From positions 248,001-312,000 of the forward strand of contig NZ_BPWE01000002.1 in NCBI RefSeq assembly GCF_020884755.1: a stretch of 64,000 bases of DNA. The letters run 5' to 3'. The first letter of the stretch is position 1, and each line of letters opens with the position of its first letter. This document shows positions 34,938 through 43,312 of the stretch, piece after piece. Source of the stretch: Bifidobacterium mizhiense (GTDB lineage: Bacteria > Actinomycetota > Actinomycetes > Actinomycetales > Bifidobacteriaceae). The translations under genes and the position numbers were made by a program. Under the pieces are notes generated by a model that searched no databases, had not been told where the DNA came from, and worked only from the letters and a program-made list of their open reading frames with translations.

Positions 34938-34995
34938 GTGGGACGAGCCCCACATTCCCTTTACTATCCATGACTGGCCGGCAGAAAAACCGGCC
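34938..34995 (+). terminator. Hairpins after the ABC importer genes
   Basis: GTGGG...CCCAC (34938-34953) is followed by ATTCCCTTT, and GGCCGG-N8-CCGGCC (34976-34995) lies just after. One or both may end the importer transcript; neither has a clean T run. Confidence 0.4.
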
Positions 34996-35063
34996 TGCCA
35001 TAATAGGGATATACGGAAAAGTCAGATTCCGGATATCAATCGAAGATGAGAGGGACGACATCC

Positions 35064-36020
35064 ATGAACCATCCAGATGATACGAACAACGGGAACCAGC
35101 CCCCCAATGACCAGGGCTTCGCCAACGGCTGGCCCCAGAACAATCGCACAAAGGGAACCGATTCAGAACCCGCAGCCTACCCGAACCAGCCGCAACCAGA
35201 CCAACCCGGCTATGCACAAGCAGCTTCTGACCAGAGCGACGTCTACCATCCAATCAGCGAAGCCCAAACACCTGTCAACGATTATCGCCAGGAACAGCCG
35301 CAGGGTCAACAGCCAGGCTACAACCAGCAACAGCCCTATGGTCAGCAATACTACGGACAGCAGCAGGCGCCTTACGGTCAAGATCCGAATCCCGGCCAGC
35401 CCAATGGCACAACCCCGTCAGCTGGCTATGCATCGAACAACTCTTATCAAGCACCCGAGGGTTGGACGCAGGCAGGCTACCAGCCCGGACCCCAAGTCCC
35501 GCAGTATCCGGCCTACCCCTATGCAAATGCCGGTTTCAACGGCGAGCCGCCACTGAACGCACCCTGGTACGGCATTGACTTCGTAAACGCCTGCAAGCGT
35601 TTCTTCGTCAAATACGCCGTCTTCTCCGGGAGGGCCTCCCGTGGGGAATTCTGGTGGGCTTTTCTCATGATCTTCCTCATCAACCTTGCGATTCCGATCA
35701 TCACCTCAGAATCCATCTTTGCGGGACGGGTCGTGTCCTTCGTGGTCACCCTAGGACTTTTCATACCCAATCTGACCGTGAACATACGGCGACTTCATGA
35801 CACCAATATGTCTGGCTTCTGGATACTCCTACCCTTCGTAAGCGAGCTGGTGGGTAGCATCCCTATGGTCTTCGCCATCGTGGCTATTGCAGACGGGCAT
35901 CCAGGATCCGCCCTCTCTCTGCTTGGCTTGGGTGCATTGATCATGATTGCCGGAATTGTCGCCTGGGTCATTCTGCTGGCCCGGCCTAGCGATCCACGAG
36001 GAGCCCGTTTCGACCGCTGA
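35064..36020 (+). CDS. DUF805 membrane protein with a long Gln/Tyr/Pro-rich N-terminus
   Basis: A 318-residue protein. Residues 1 to ~165 are low-complexity, rich in Q, P, Y, N and G (many QQP, YGQQ, GY units). The C-terminal part is a DUF805 domain: ACKRFFVKYAVFSGRASRGEFWWAFL, four hydrophobic helices, and NIRRLHDTNMSGFWILL between them. DUF805 proteins are small membrane proteins of unknown function. The start at 35064 follows AGAGGGA; an upstream in-frame ATG at 35046 is possible. It is single, between the importer and a convergent unknown gene. Confidence 0.85.
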   Translation: MNHPDDTNNGNQPPNDQGFANGWPQNNRTKGTDSEPAAYPNQPQPDQPGYAQAASDQSDVYHPISEAQTPVNDYRQEQPQGQQPGYNQQQPYGQQYYGQQQAPYGQDPNPGQPNGTTPSAGYASNNSYQAPEGWTQAGYQPGPQVPQYPAYPYANAGFNGEPPLNAPWYGIDFVNACKRFFVKYAVFSGRASRGEFWWAFLMIFLINLAIPIITSESIFAGRVVSFVVTLGLFIPNLTVNIRRLHDTNMSGFWILLPFVSELVGSIPMVFAIVAIADGHPGSALSLLGLGALIMIAGIVAWVILLARPSDPRGARFDR

Positions 36021-36079
36021 ATCCACCCTGCCCTTCGCCTTGACCGATGCCAAGACGAAGGGCTGAAGGTCTTAAAATC

Positions 36080-36946
36080 TTAAAGCTCCACAGGAGGCTT
36101 ATTGGGGTCCTCAGGCACATGGGCGAACTTGGCCTGCAGGGCTTCGCGACTCTTGCGTTCGTCATCCTCCTTGGCCTTGCGCTTGGCTTCCTCGGGGTCC
36201 CAGAGCACCTCCTGACGATGGTGGTCCCACTCAGCGCCCACCAGAGGGGCCAGCAGGTCAGCGAAAGCCTCGGGATCATCTAGTAATCCCAGGGCGCGGA
36301 TGACATCCTCGTCAGACAGGAAGGCCCGGGGAATGCCCAGTCGCTCGTTGAGCTCATTGACATAGACCAAAATTGGCGCGGCGGTCGCCGCATGGTCAGG
36401 GTCAGCACCTGCACGCTGAAGCAGATCACGGCAAATCATCAGGCTAGTGGCCAGGGCCCGGGCCACTCCCTCCTTGTCCTGCGGAGATTTGGGGGATGTG
36501 CCCTGGTCATCCACGGATTGCTCGGCCTTGGCCACGCCAGCAGCCACCTCCTGCTGCCGGGCCTGATCCCATCCACTGCCCAAGGTTTCAGCCAAATCCG
36601 CAAGCATCTTGGACTGGTCGCCCTGCGCCTGTGCGGCAGCCTCAATGGCATCGTTGGCCGCCATGAGTGCATCCACCAAATCCTGGGGACGGCCAGGGAT
36701 ATCCTCAGCGCCCTCATAGACGTATTCAGCGTCGGGGATGGTCACATCCTCTCCCGTCATCAGTTGCGCCAGCACCATGCTGATGCGCACCTGCAGATCC
36801 TCCGCATATTTGGCGTCGTTGGCCATATGCTCGGCATTCGTCAAGGGCCAAAGGTCCACCAGCCCGGCCCCCTGCTCAGCCGCCTGGGCCACGGAGGGCC
36901 GCCCGGCTACCGCCTCCGTGCTTGCCTGTACATCCACCATGATCAT
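36080..36946 (-). CDS. Conserved-looking hypothetical soluble protein
   Basis: A 288-residue acidic, mostly helical protein without signal peptide or membrane helix. It starts MIMVDVQASTEAVAG and has a DLWPLTNAEHMANDAKYAEDLQ segment, a helical middle rich in Ala, Asp and Gln (EAAAQAQGDQSKML), a LVYVNELNERLGIPRAFLSDEDVIRALGLLDDPEAFADLLAPL region, and a charged tail ending VPEDPNKPPVEL. AAGGAG lies four bases before ATG 36946. No family is recognised and no function is proposed. It converges with the DUF805 gene and precedes nothing obvious on its own strand. Confidence 0.75.
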   Translation of the reverse strand: MIMVDVQASTEAVAGRPSVAQAAEQGAGLVDLWPLTNAEHMANDAKYAEDLQVRISMVLAQLMTGEDVTIPDAEYVYEGAEDIPGRPQDLVDALMAANDAIEAAAQAQGDQSKMLADLAETLGSGWDQARQQEVAAGVAKAEQSVDDQGTSPKSPQDKEGVARALATSLMICRDLLQRAGADPDHAATAAPILVYVNELNERLGIPRAFLSDEDVIRALGLLDDPEAFADLLAPLVGAEWDHHRQEVLWDPEEAKRKAKEDDERKSREALQAKFAHVPEDPNKPPVEL

Positions 36947-37021
36947 CACGCTCCTTCATCGGGTTCTCGGACAGTCATCCACGACAGCATCCTCAGCCAT
37001 CCTAGGACGCTCAAGCGGTCT

Positions 37022-37678
37022 TCACACGCCTGCCGCCGGATCCGCATAGGTGATTCCCAGCACTTTACCGGTATCACAGTCCAGGGTAATGGAAGTCACC
37101 GATGCCAGGGCAGTGGCTCGAAGGAGCATATTGTGCTCGGGGTGACCAGTCTCCAAAAGATGACGGTACGACCAGATGGGCGACTCATGCGAGACAGCCA
37201 GGACCTGTGCGTCAGGATGGCTGCGGACCACCTGCCGGACGAAATCCCCCACTCGTCGGGCGATCTGCCGATAGGACTCCCCCCAGCTGGGACGGCGCAG
37301 ATCCAGAATCAGCCGCAGGTTGGAAGGCCGCCAGAGGGCCCCCTGCCCGTGACCGATGCGCTTGCCGCGGAATTCGTTGCCGGCCTCGATCAGACGACGG
37401 TCGTAAATAGGCTCCAATGGTTTCAAGCCGTGATGGACACGAGCGGGGTTGATCTGCTCAAGCAGGATGGCCGTGGTTTCCCTGGTCCTGTCCAGCGGAG
37501 AGGAATAGACGGCTTCCAGATCACGCATGCCAGGAGCTTCGGCCATAAAGCGTGCCGTCGCCTCGACCATGGCCCTGCCTCTGTCAGATAAATGGAATCC
37601 TGGCAATCGCTCATAGAGAATATGATCGGGATTATCAACCTGGCCATGACGGACGAAATGAATGGTCGTCGCAGGCAC
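37022..37678 (-). CDS. Histidine phosphatase family protein (phosphoglycerate mutase-like)
   Basis: A 218-residue enzyme of the branch-1 histidine phosphatase fold. The catalytic RHG is in TIHFVRHGQVDNP right at the start; GFHLSDRGRAMVEATA and AVYSSPLDRTRETTAIL follow, and the second His is in VLAVSHESPIW. It could act on small phosphates or be a cofactor-dependent mutase; the substrate is not evident. The start is best as GTG at 37678, six bases after GGGAGG; an in-frame ATG at 37711 lacks such a site. Confidence 0.88.
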   Translation of the reverse strand: MPATTIHFVRHGQVDNPDHILYERLPGFHLSDRGRAMVEATARFMAEAPGMRDLEAVYSSPLDRTRETTAILLEQINPARVHHGLKPLEPIYDRRLIEAGNEFRGKRIGHGQGALWRPSNLRLILDLRRPSWGESYRQIARRVGDFVRQVVRSHPDAQVLAVSHESPIWSYRHLLETGHPEHNMLLRATALASVTSITLDCDTGKVLGITYADPAAGV

Positions 37679-37844
37679 AACCCACCTCCCATGCTCCCCG
37701 GCGGGCCCCATAAGTGACCATAGCGGAGGATAGAATTACTACTATCCGAATGGCACCGATCAGGCGCCGATATGGTTACCACTGTAGCAGTCCCCCCAGT
37801 AGCCCCACATCCCTTCATGCGTCTGGAAGGCCCTGCGGAAAAAC

Positions 37845-39230
37845 ATGCTTCGGGACCGTGAAAACACCCAAGGAAAGCGAGACGAACAACCCATGCCACG
37901 GCAATTGAAGGCGGCTTTGATCGAAGCCGGTCACAGGGTATTCGGAGGTTACTCGGCGCTCCTGCGACTGCCTCATACGGCGCGGTTCGCAGTGGGGTCG
38001 GTTATCGCCTCCATGCCCTTCCCCATGGTGGGCATGACCATCACCATCTCGGTGCAGCACTACTATGGCAGCTACTCCTTGGCCGGAGCCCTGACCGCCA
38101 TCCAGGCCGTGGCACTGGCCCTAGTCAGCCCCATGCTGGGCAAGATGGTCGACAAGTTCGGCCAGCGACAGGTCTCCATCCCCACGGTTCTGGTCTGGAT
38201 CGTGGCCGCCACGGTTCTGATCACAGCCATCACCGCCCACGCTCCCACCTGGGTGCTCTACCTGGTCACCCCCTTCATGGCGGCCATTCCGCCCTGGGGA
38301 GCCATGAGCCGTAGCCGGTGGACACATCTGCTGCGCGGTGACCACCGAGCCACCAACCAGGCCCTGTCCCTGTCAGGGGTCTTCGACGAGGCCATGTGGG
38401 TAATCGGCAATCCCCTGGCCTCCATCCTGGCGGTCATTTCAGGCGTGCTGGCTTTCTCCTTCACTGGGATCTGCGTGCTGGTGGGAGCCTTTATGTTCCT
38501 ATCCTGCCGGGAAACCGAGCCGCCTTCGCAGACGGACATGGCCCGCACCCAGGGCATCACCCGTAAGGAGTACCGGGAGCGGCAGGCTCAGCAGGTGGCA
38601 CGTCTGCGGGATCAGGAGGGCGGCAACGGCCGTAGTGGCGCCTTCTGGAGCGCCGGCATGATCGCCGTCTGCGCCACCTGGTTCGGCCTGGGAGCCTTCC
38701 AGAGCGCCGCATCCATTTCCATCATCGCCTTCGCCACTGAGCAGGGGATGAAACAGATGACCGGGTTCGTCTTCGCCTGCTTCTCCTTCAGCTCCCTGGT
38801 CGGCGCCCTGCTTTACGGGGCCAAGAACTGGACCATCCCCCTCTGGAAGCGTTTCTACTTCTGCCTGCTGGTGGTCAACCTGGGCATCGGAACCTTCATG
38901 TTCGCTAGGAATCTGTGGACCATCATGATCATCTACCTGATCATCGGCGTCTGCCAGGCACCCACCTGGATCAACGGCAACCAGCTCATGCTCCACCTGG
39001 TGCCGCCCATCCGCTTTACCGAAGGCATGGCTTGGCTGAGCGCCATGAATTCGATCGGATCCTCGGCGGGTTCGGCTGTGGCCGGGCAGTTCATCGACCG
39101 TTACGGATCCCAAGGCGGGTTCGGGGTGGTCACTACTCTGGCTCTGACCTCGCTGGCCATCGCCTTTGTAGGCTTCCGTCAAATCCGCAACAGCACCGAG
39201 GACCCCATACTGACCGAGCTACCCGCCTGA
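37845..39230 (+). CDS. MFS transporter
   Basis: A 461-residue polytopic protein with about twelve hydrophobic helices in two halves and a polar loop of ~45 residues in the middle (EPPSQTDMARTQGITRKEYRERQAQQ). It has the MFS loop 2-3 segment LGKMVDKFGQRQVSIP. The family includes drug and sugar efflux pumps; the substrate is not known. The start is not certain: 37845 and 37893 are both in frame. It diverges from the phosphatase gene and is followed 60 bp downstream by gtrA on the same strand. Confidence 0.88.
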   Translation: MLRDRENTQGKRDEQPMPRQLKAALIEAGHRVFGGYSALLRLPHTARFAVGSVIASMPFPMVGMTITISVQHYYGSYSLAGALTAIQAVALALVSPMLGKMVDKFGQRQVSIPTVLVWIVAATVLITAITAHAPTWVLYLVTPFMAAIPPWGAMSRSRWTHLLRGDHRATNQALSLSGVFDEAMWVIGNPLASILAVISGVLAFSFTGICVLVGAFMFLSCRETEPPSQTDMARTQGITRKEYRERQAQQVARLRDQEGGNGRSGAFWSAGMIAVCATWFGLGAFQSAASISIIAFATEQGMKQMTGFVFACFSFSSLVGALLYGAKNWTIPLWKRFYFCLLVVNLGIGTFMFARNLWTIMIIYLIIGVCQAPTWINGNQLMLHLVPPIRFTEGMAWLSAMNSIGSSAGSAVAGQFIDRYGSQGGFGVVTTLALTSLAIAFVGFRQIRNSTEDPILTELPA

Positions 39231-39290
39231 GGGCGCAACGTAAGGCTTTTGCGCACAAGCGGCTCCCGCTACCCCGTGAGCACAGGATGA

Positions 39291-39815
39291 ATGATTGAAT
39301 GGGCTATCGTGCGTAGATTAATCGGACAGCTGCTCAAGTTCGGCATCGTGGGCGTCATCGCCTTCCTGATTGACATCGGCATCATGAACCTGCTGATCAT
39401 GGGGCCGCACCTGAACAACGTCCTGGCAGGGGCCATCTCCTTTCTGATCTCCCTGGTCTTCAACTATCTGGCCAGCATGCGCTATGTCTTCAAACACCGG
39501 GAGGACATGGCCCGGTGGATGGAGATGGTAGTCTTCCTGGTCTCCTCGGTGATCGGCCTGGGGATCAACGAGGTGATCCTGTGGATGGGCACTGCCATGC
39601 TGCCGCCGGACGCCATCACCACCATGCACGCCCGTTACCTGCTCTACGCCAACATCGCCAAGATCACAGCCACCGTGGTGGTGGCCATCTGGAACTTCCT
39701 GATCCGCAAGTGGCTACTGGATGCGCCCGCCCCCGACAAGCCGGTCAACCCCCGTTCTGTGGCCCACCGTCTGGGGGCCTGGTCCCTGAGTCATCGTCCC
39801 TTCGGCTGGCGCTAA
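39291..39815 (+). CDS. GtrA family membrane protein
   Basis: A 174-residue protein with four hydrophobic helices, starting LIGQLLKFGIVGVIAFLIDIGIMNLL and with the typical GAISFLISLVFNYLASMRYVFKHRED motif between helices 2 and 3, and a KITATVVVAIWNFLIRKWLL end. GtrA-like proteins are thought to help flip lipid-linked sugars in the membrane for polysaccharide modification. Here it is next to an MFS transporter and not in the polysaccharide cluster 3 kb away. Confidence 0.9.
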   Translation: MIEWAIVRRLIGQLLKFGIVGVIAFLIDIGIMNLLIMGPHLNNVLAGAISFLISLVFNYLASMRYVFKHREDMARWMEMVVFLVSSVIGLGINEVILWMGTAMLPPDAITTMHARYLLYANIAKITATVVVAIWNFLIRKWLLDAPAPDKPVNPRSVAHRLGAWSLSHRPFGWR

Positions 39816-39923
39816 GCCAGCCTGCCCGGTCGAGGCTACTATGGGACGGGAATAGTCAGCCATCCGGCATACGGACTGAGTCATCCTGATTGGTCATGCC
39901 GGACGGATCGGAAAGGAAGCGCC

Positions 39924-40271
39924 ATGCCCGTCATCCACACCCATGTAAGCACACCCATCACCGCCGAACAGCGCGAACGGATCAAGACCGCCTATGGCAA
40001 GGCCATCACCGCCGTCCCCGGCAAGTCCGAGGGCTGGCTCATGTGCCCCTTCGAGTCGGACATGCCCATCTACTTCGGGGGTAATGACAGCAAGCCTGCC
40101 GCCTATGTGGAGGTCAACGTCTTCGGCAGCGACGTACCCAAGTCTGCCTGGGAAAGCCTGACCAAGACCATCATGGACACATTGGAATCGGAGCTGTCCA
40201 TTCCCAAGGACCGCACCTACATCCGCTATACGGCCACTACCGACTGGGGTTGGAACGGCGGCAATTTCTAG
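39924..40271 (+). CDS. MIF-like tautomerase superfamily protein
   Basis: A 115-residue protein of the macrophage migration inhibitory factor/phenylpyruvate tautomerase type. The N-terminal catalytic Pro2 (MPVIHTHVS) is present, with ITAEQRERIKTAYGKAITAVPGKSEGWLM, a VEVNVFGS strand and an ESELSIPKDRTYIRYT second repeat. Such proteins form trimers and tautomerise keto-enol acids. The physiological substrate is unknown. It is followed by a strong hairpin facing the rplI operon. Confidence 0.88.
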   Translation: MPVIHTHVSTPITAEQRERIKTAYGKAITAVPGKSEGWLMCPFESDMPIYFGGNDSKPAAYVEVNVFGSDVPKSAWESLTKTIMDTLESELSIPKDRTYIRYTATTDWGWNGGNF

Positions 40272-40295
40272 GCGAGTAATCCCCTGTAACGCATA

Positions 40296-40338
40296 AGGAG
40301 GCCTTCCCGCGCATATACCTGCGGCGGGAAGGCCTCCT
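40296..40338. terminator. 15-bp perfect stem between convergent genes
   Basis: AGGAGGCCTTCCCGC and its exact complement are separated by 13 bases, between the MIF-like gene and rplI. It may end transcription from both sides, although no long T run flanks it. Confidence 0.75.
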
Positions 40339-40393
40339 GCTTAAGCCCAGATCCCTATTTCAAACAGGATCGTTATGGGATAGGTCAGATTTA

Positions 40394-40843
40394 CTACTCT
40401 GCGACGACCTTGACCGTGAAAGCGGCCGAGATCTCGGGGTGCAGGGCCACGGTGGCCGGGAACTCTCCGGTGGTCTTGATGGTCTCCACAGAGATGGAGC
40501 GGGGATCCACATCGACCAAGGGGCGAAGAGCCTGGGCGATGGCATCATTGGAGATGCCGCCGAAGAGCTTGCCCGAATCGGACACCTTGGCTGCGATCTC
40601 GACGGTCTGGCCATCGATGGCGGTCTTGGCTGCCACGGCATCCTCACGGGTGGCCATGGACTTGGCCCGACGTGCCCGCTGCAGGGATTCAATCTGCGCA
40701 GCGGCGCCCTTGGACCAGGCGAAAGCCAGACCCTGGGGAATCAGAAAGTTGCGCGCATAGCCGGGCTTGACCCCGACAACGTCGCCCTTATGACCCAGAT
40801 CGGTCACGGTATCGGTCAGAATTACCTTGGTTTCCTTTGCCAT
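40394..40843 (-). CDS. rplI: 50S ribosomal protein L9
   Basis: A 149-residue L9: start [37 protein letters not shown], which is the N-terminal rRNA-binding domain, then the connecting helix and C-terminal domain ([30 protein letters not shown]). Last gene of the rpsF-ssb-rpsR-rplI operon, starting 14 bp after rpsR with GGGAGG before its ATG. Confidence 0.97.
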   Translation of the reverse strand: MAKETKVILTDTVTDLGHKGDVVGVKPGYARNFLIPQGLAFAWSKGAAAQIESLQRARRAKSMATREDAVAAKTAIDGQTVEIAAKVSDSGKLFGGISNDAIAQALRPLVDVDPRSISVETIKTTGEFPATVALHPEISAAFTVKVVAE

Positions 40844-40857
40844 AATCCGGACCTCCC

Positions 40858-41106
40858 TCAGCGACCGTTGGTGGCGTAGGGCAACAGGGCCATCTCGCGG
40901 GCGTTCTTGATAGCCTTGGAGATCTCGCGCTGCTCCTGGACGGTGACACCGGTGATGCGGCGGGAACGGATCTTGCCGCGGTCAGAGATGAACTTGCGCA
41001 GCAGAGCCACGTCCTTGTAATCGATGGTATGAATCTTGGCAGCCCTCAGAGGATTCGGCTTCTTCTTGAAGGGCTTGACCGGCGGTTGCGGCCTTTTACG
41101 TGACAT
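40858..41106 (-). CDS. rpsR: 30S ribosomal protein S18
   Basis: An 82-residue S18 with the conserved [19 protein letters not shown] and the end [13 protein letters not shown]. The N-terminus has no zinc-binding cysteines, so it is the Cys-free type. S18 pairs with S6 in the ribosome; the two genes are in one operon here, with ssb between. Confidence 0.97.
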   Translation of the reverse strand: MSRKRPQPPVKPFKKKPNPLRAAKIHTIDYKDVALLRKFISDRGKIRSRRITGVTVQEQREISKAIKNAREMALLPYATNGR

Positions 41107-41142
41107 TGGTACTCCTTAAATGAATGATGACGCTATGAAACT

Positions 41143-41760
41143 TCAGAACTCGGGATCGTCTCCAGAACCACCGAACTCGCCGGTGGACCCAAAGGATCCG
41201 AAGGAATCGCCGGATCCGGTCGATGACCAAGGATCCTGGGCCGGGGCCTGCTGGCTCTGCGCTGGCTGCTGACGACCCATAGGGGCCGATGCCGCGCCGG
41301 CGCCGCCCTGGTAGGATGCCCCACCCTGATAGCCGCCGTTGTTGGATCCAGCGAAACCGCCGCGAGATCCTCCGCCACCGGTGTTGGCGTTCCTGGTGAC
41401 CTGAGCGGTATTCCGTGTCAGTGCAGGTCCGATCTCATCCAGACGCAGCTCCACAACCGTGCGGTTGTTGCCCTCACGATCCTGATAGGAGCGCTGCACC
41501 AGACGACCCTGGGCGATCACCCTCATGCCCTTGGTCAGGCTGGCTTGAATGTTGGAGGCCATGGGACTGTAGGTGGAATCCCAGGCCGAGCAACGCATGA
41601 AGAGCGAGTCGCCGTCCTCCCACTGCCCCGAGTTCCTGTTGAACTGCCTAGGCGTGGACGCGATGGTCAGGTTGGCCACCGTGCCTCCGTTGGAGGTCGT
41701 ACGCACCTCCGGATCCGCAGTGAGATTACCCACCACGGTGATGTATGTATCTCCTGCCAT
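41143..41760 (-). CDS. ssb: Single-stranded DNA-binding protein
   Basis: A 205-residue SSB: OB-fold N-terminal domain (TYITVVGNLTADPEVR, WEDGDSLFMRCSAWDSTYSPMASNI, GMRVIAQGRLVQRSY) followed by a Gly/Gln/Ser-rich linker with GGYQGGASYQGG units, and an acidic tail ending GGSGDDPEF, the protein-interaction tip (DD-x-F type). It lies between rpsF and rpsR, the usual place in Bacteria. Confidence 0.95.
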   Translation of the reverse strand: MAGDTYITVVGNLTADPEVRTTSNGGTVANLTIASTPRQFNRNSGQWEDGDSLFMRCSAWDSTYSPMASNIQASLTKGMRVIAQGRLVQRSYQDREGNNRTVVELRLDEIGPALTRNTAQVTRNANTGGGGSRGGFAGSNNGGYQGGASYQGGAGAASAPMGRQQPAQSQQAPAQDPWSSTGSGDSFGSFGSTGEFGGSGDDPEF

Positions 41761-41883
41761 GTCACGACCTTTCCTCGGAATGAGGACTTGGGAATGGGCC
41801 TACTGGGGCGAATCCCGCACCCTTGGACCTTCGACGCGAGAACTGGAGGTCAGCCGACGCTTCGATGTCCTTTTGCTGTTTGC

Positions 41884-42180
41884 TTACTTGTCATCCTTGC
41901 GAAGAATCTTGGTGCGGATGACGGACTCGTTCAGGTTGAGCACACGGTCGAGCTCAGCGCTGACAGAAGGCTCGCAGGTGTATTCGACCACCACGTAGTT
42001 GCCTTCCTTGTGCTTGTCGATCTCATAGGCCAACTTGCGACGGCCCCAGACGTCGATGTTGTCGACGGAGCCGCCTTCCTTGGTAACCACCTCGAGATAC
42101 TGGTCGGTCAGCTTCTTCAGCGAGCGCTCATCCATGGCCGGATCGGCAATGAACATCAATTCATACTTGTGCGCAGACAT
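41884..42180 (-). CDS. rpsF: 30S ribosomal protein S6
   Basis: A 98-residue S6 with YELMFIADPAMDERSLKKL, the RRKLAYEIDKHKEGNYVVVEY strand, and the ESVIRTKILRKDDK end. The ATG at 42180 has AAAGGAGG six bases upstream; a GTG one codon earlier is a poorer choice. First gene of the operon. A hairpin in its leader may be the S6:S18 binding element. Confidence 0.97.
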   Translation of the reverse strand: MSAHKYELMFIADPAMDERSLKKLTDQYLEVVTKEGGSVDNIDVWGRRKLAYEIDKHKEGNYVVVEYTCEPSVSAELDRVLNLNESVIRTKILRKDDK

Positions 42181-42204
42181 CACCCACCTCCTTTGGACTT
42201 ACAG

Positions 42205-42223
42205 GTCACGGACCTTCCGTGAC
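42205..42223 (-). promoter_or_regulatory. Leader hairpin of rpsF, candidate S6:S18-binding element
   Basis: GTCACGGA and TCCGTGAC form a perfect 8-bp stem with a three-base loop about 25 bp before the rpsF start. Leaders of this operon in many bacteria carry an S6:S18-binding RNA with a conserved CCG; CCG is present in one arm here, but it is base-paired, so the match to that motif is partial. Confidence 0.4.
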
Positions 42224-42355
42224 AGGAGGGTGTATTGCACCGTGTCCATGACAAAATCCCAGAGTAAGAGATCGAAGTCACGAACCAACACCACTATATT
42301 ACAGTCTTGCACGGACCTCTGTTTGTCAGAACAAAGCGCTTCCATTCAAGGCTAT

Positions 42356-42840
42356 TCAAGAATTAGCGGCCATTAAAACGGCAAACGGTGCTATAAAGCA
42401 GGCCAGCATAAGTTCACGTCGCAAAAATACAACAATCCTTTTCATTACCTTGGGATTGTCGAAACATATTCCGACATTAGGCATGATCAGAAGCAGCACC
42501 GTGTATATCGGAATATAAAATCGGCTCTGACCCCCCCCCATACGTTCTTCCTGAAGAATGAAATTCCAAACTCACTCCACTTAGAGCAACAACGCCAATA
42601 CAACCAACACCGTTATTGCTAGCCAATTCGACCGTCACGGTGTCTACTGACACATCCGTTGACAGGCAGAAGATAACAAACAATAAGCATAAGAAGCATG
42701 ACTCCAGCCAGCAAAAATCCGATGCCCGAGAATGCAAGGTAATAGATGCCTGACATACGAATCCCTACAGCTATGATCAGAGCACATATTATCAATGCGA
42801 ACAGAGCAGCCACCCGTTGGTGCCCATATTCGTATACTCC
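42356..42840 (-). pseudogene. Decayed polytopic membrane protein gene (DUF2142-like remnant) with a G9 tract
   Basis: Hydrophobic membrane-protein reading switches between frames. On the minus strand it begins YEYGHQRVAALFALIICAL and runs through YYLAFSGIGFLLAGVMLLMLIVCYLLP to a stop near 42619; LAITVLVVLALLL continues in a second frame, and QSRFYIPIYTVLLLIMP appears in the end part. The last frame change coincides with nine Gs (C9 at 42531-42539 on the plus strand). The QSRFYIP segment recalls the C-terminal GxQxRYFxP of DUF2142-type polysaccharide proteins. It stands at the left edge of the polysaccharide locus. Decay is the simplest reading; phase variation or a sequencing error in the tract is possible. 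Confidence 0.5.
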
Positions 42841-43312
42841 TAAAGAAATATACTAATGTCGAATTGATGACCGCATTGTTGACAACGGTTGGGTCCGCAC
42901 CGCCATCCGAATTCGGTTGAGCGAGAAGATGACCATTGACTATTTAGGATATATGATGCCAGCGATCTTAATCATTAGACCATGAACGCTACTTATCAAA
43001 TACGATCATCAACATATCGGAAAGAAGCCTTACACAGATAGAACAAAGCCGAACAGCCTAACCATCGTCTAAATGTACCCCCGTATACCTTTATCTGAGA
43101 AATCAAAGCCGTGAAGTTGTTTGACTGTTCCTTAACGTTCTCATCGTAAATACTGGCAGGAATGAGCACGCGTAGTCCGCGCACATCCGCAACCAGTGTA
43201 TTACCCGCTTATCAGGTTAAATCAATCTGAAAGAACATGGCAATACCATACAGTACCTTGAGAAAGTTTGAGACGACATGTCACGGGTCAAATCGCTTCA
43301 TCATCGGATAGA
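42841..43312. other. AT-rich intergenic stretch without a convincing gene
   Basis: 470 bp between the decayed membrane gene and the GT2 gene. Only a short basic reading frame is present, with no start signal or recognisable content. It probably holds the GT2 promoter and degraded DNA at the border of the acquired locus. Confidence 0.5.

Noticed and set aside
42996-43184. 62-residue minus-strand frame in the AT-rich gap
   Set aside because: No start signal, no hydrophobic or domain pattern, and AT-rich DNA gives such frames by chance.
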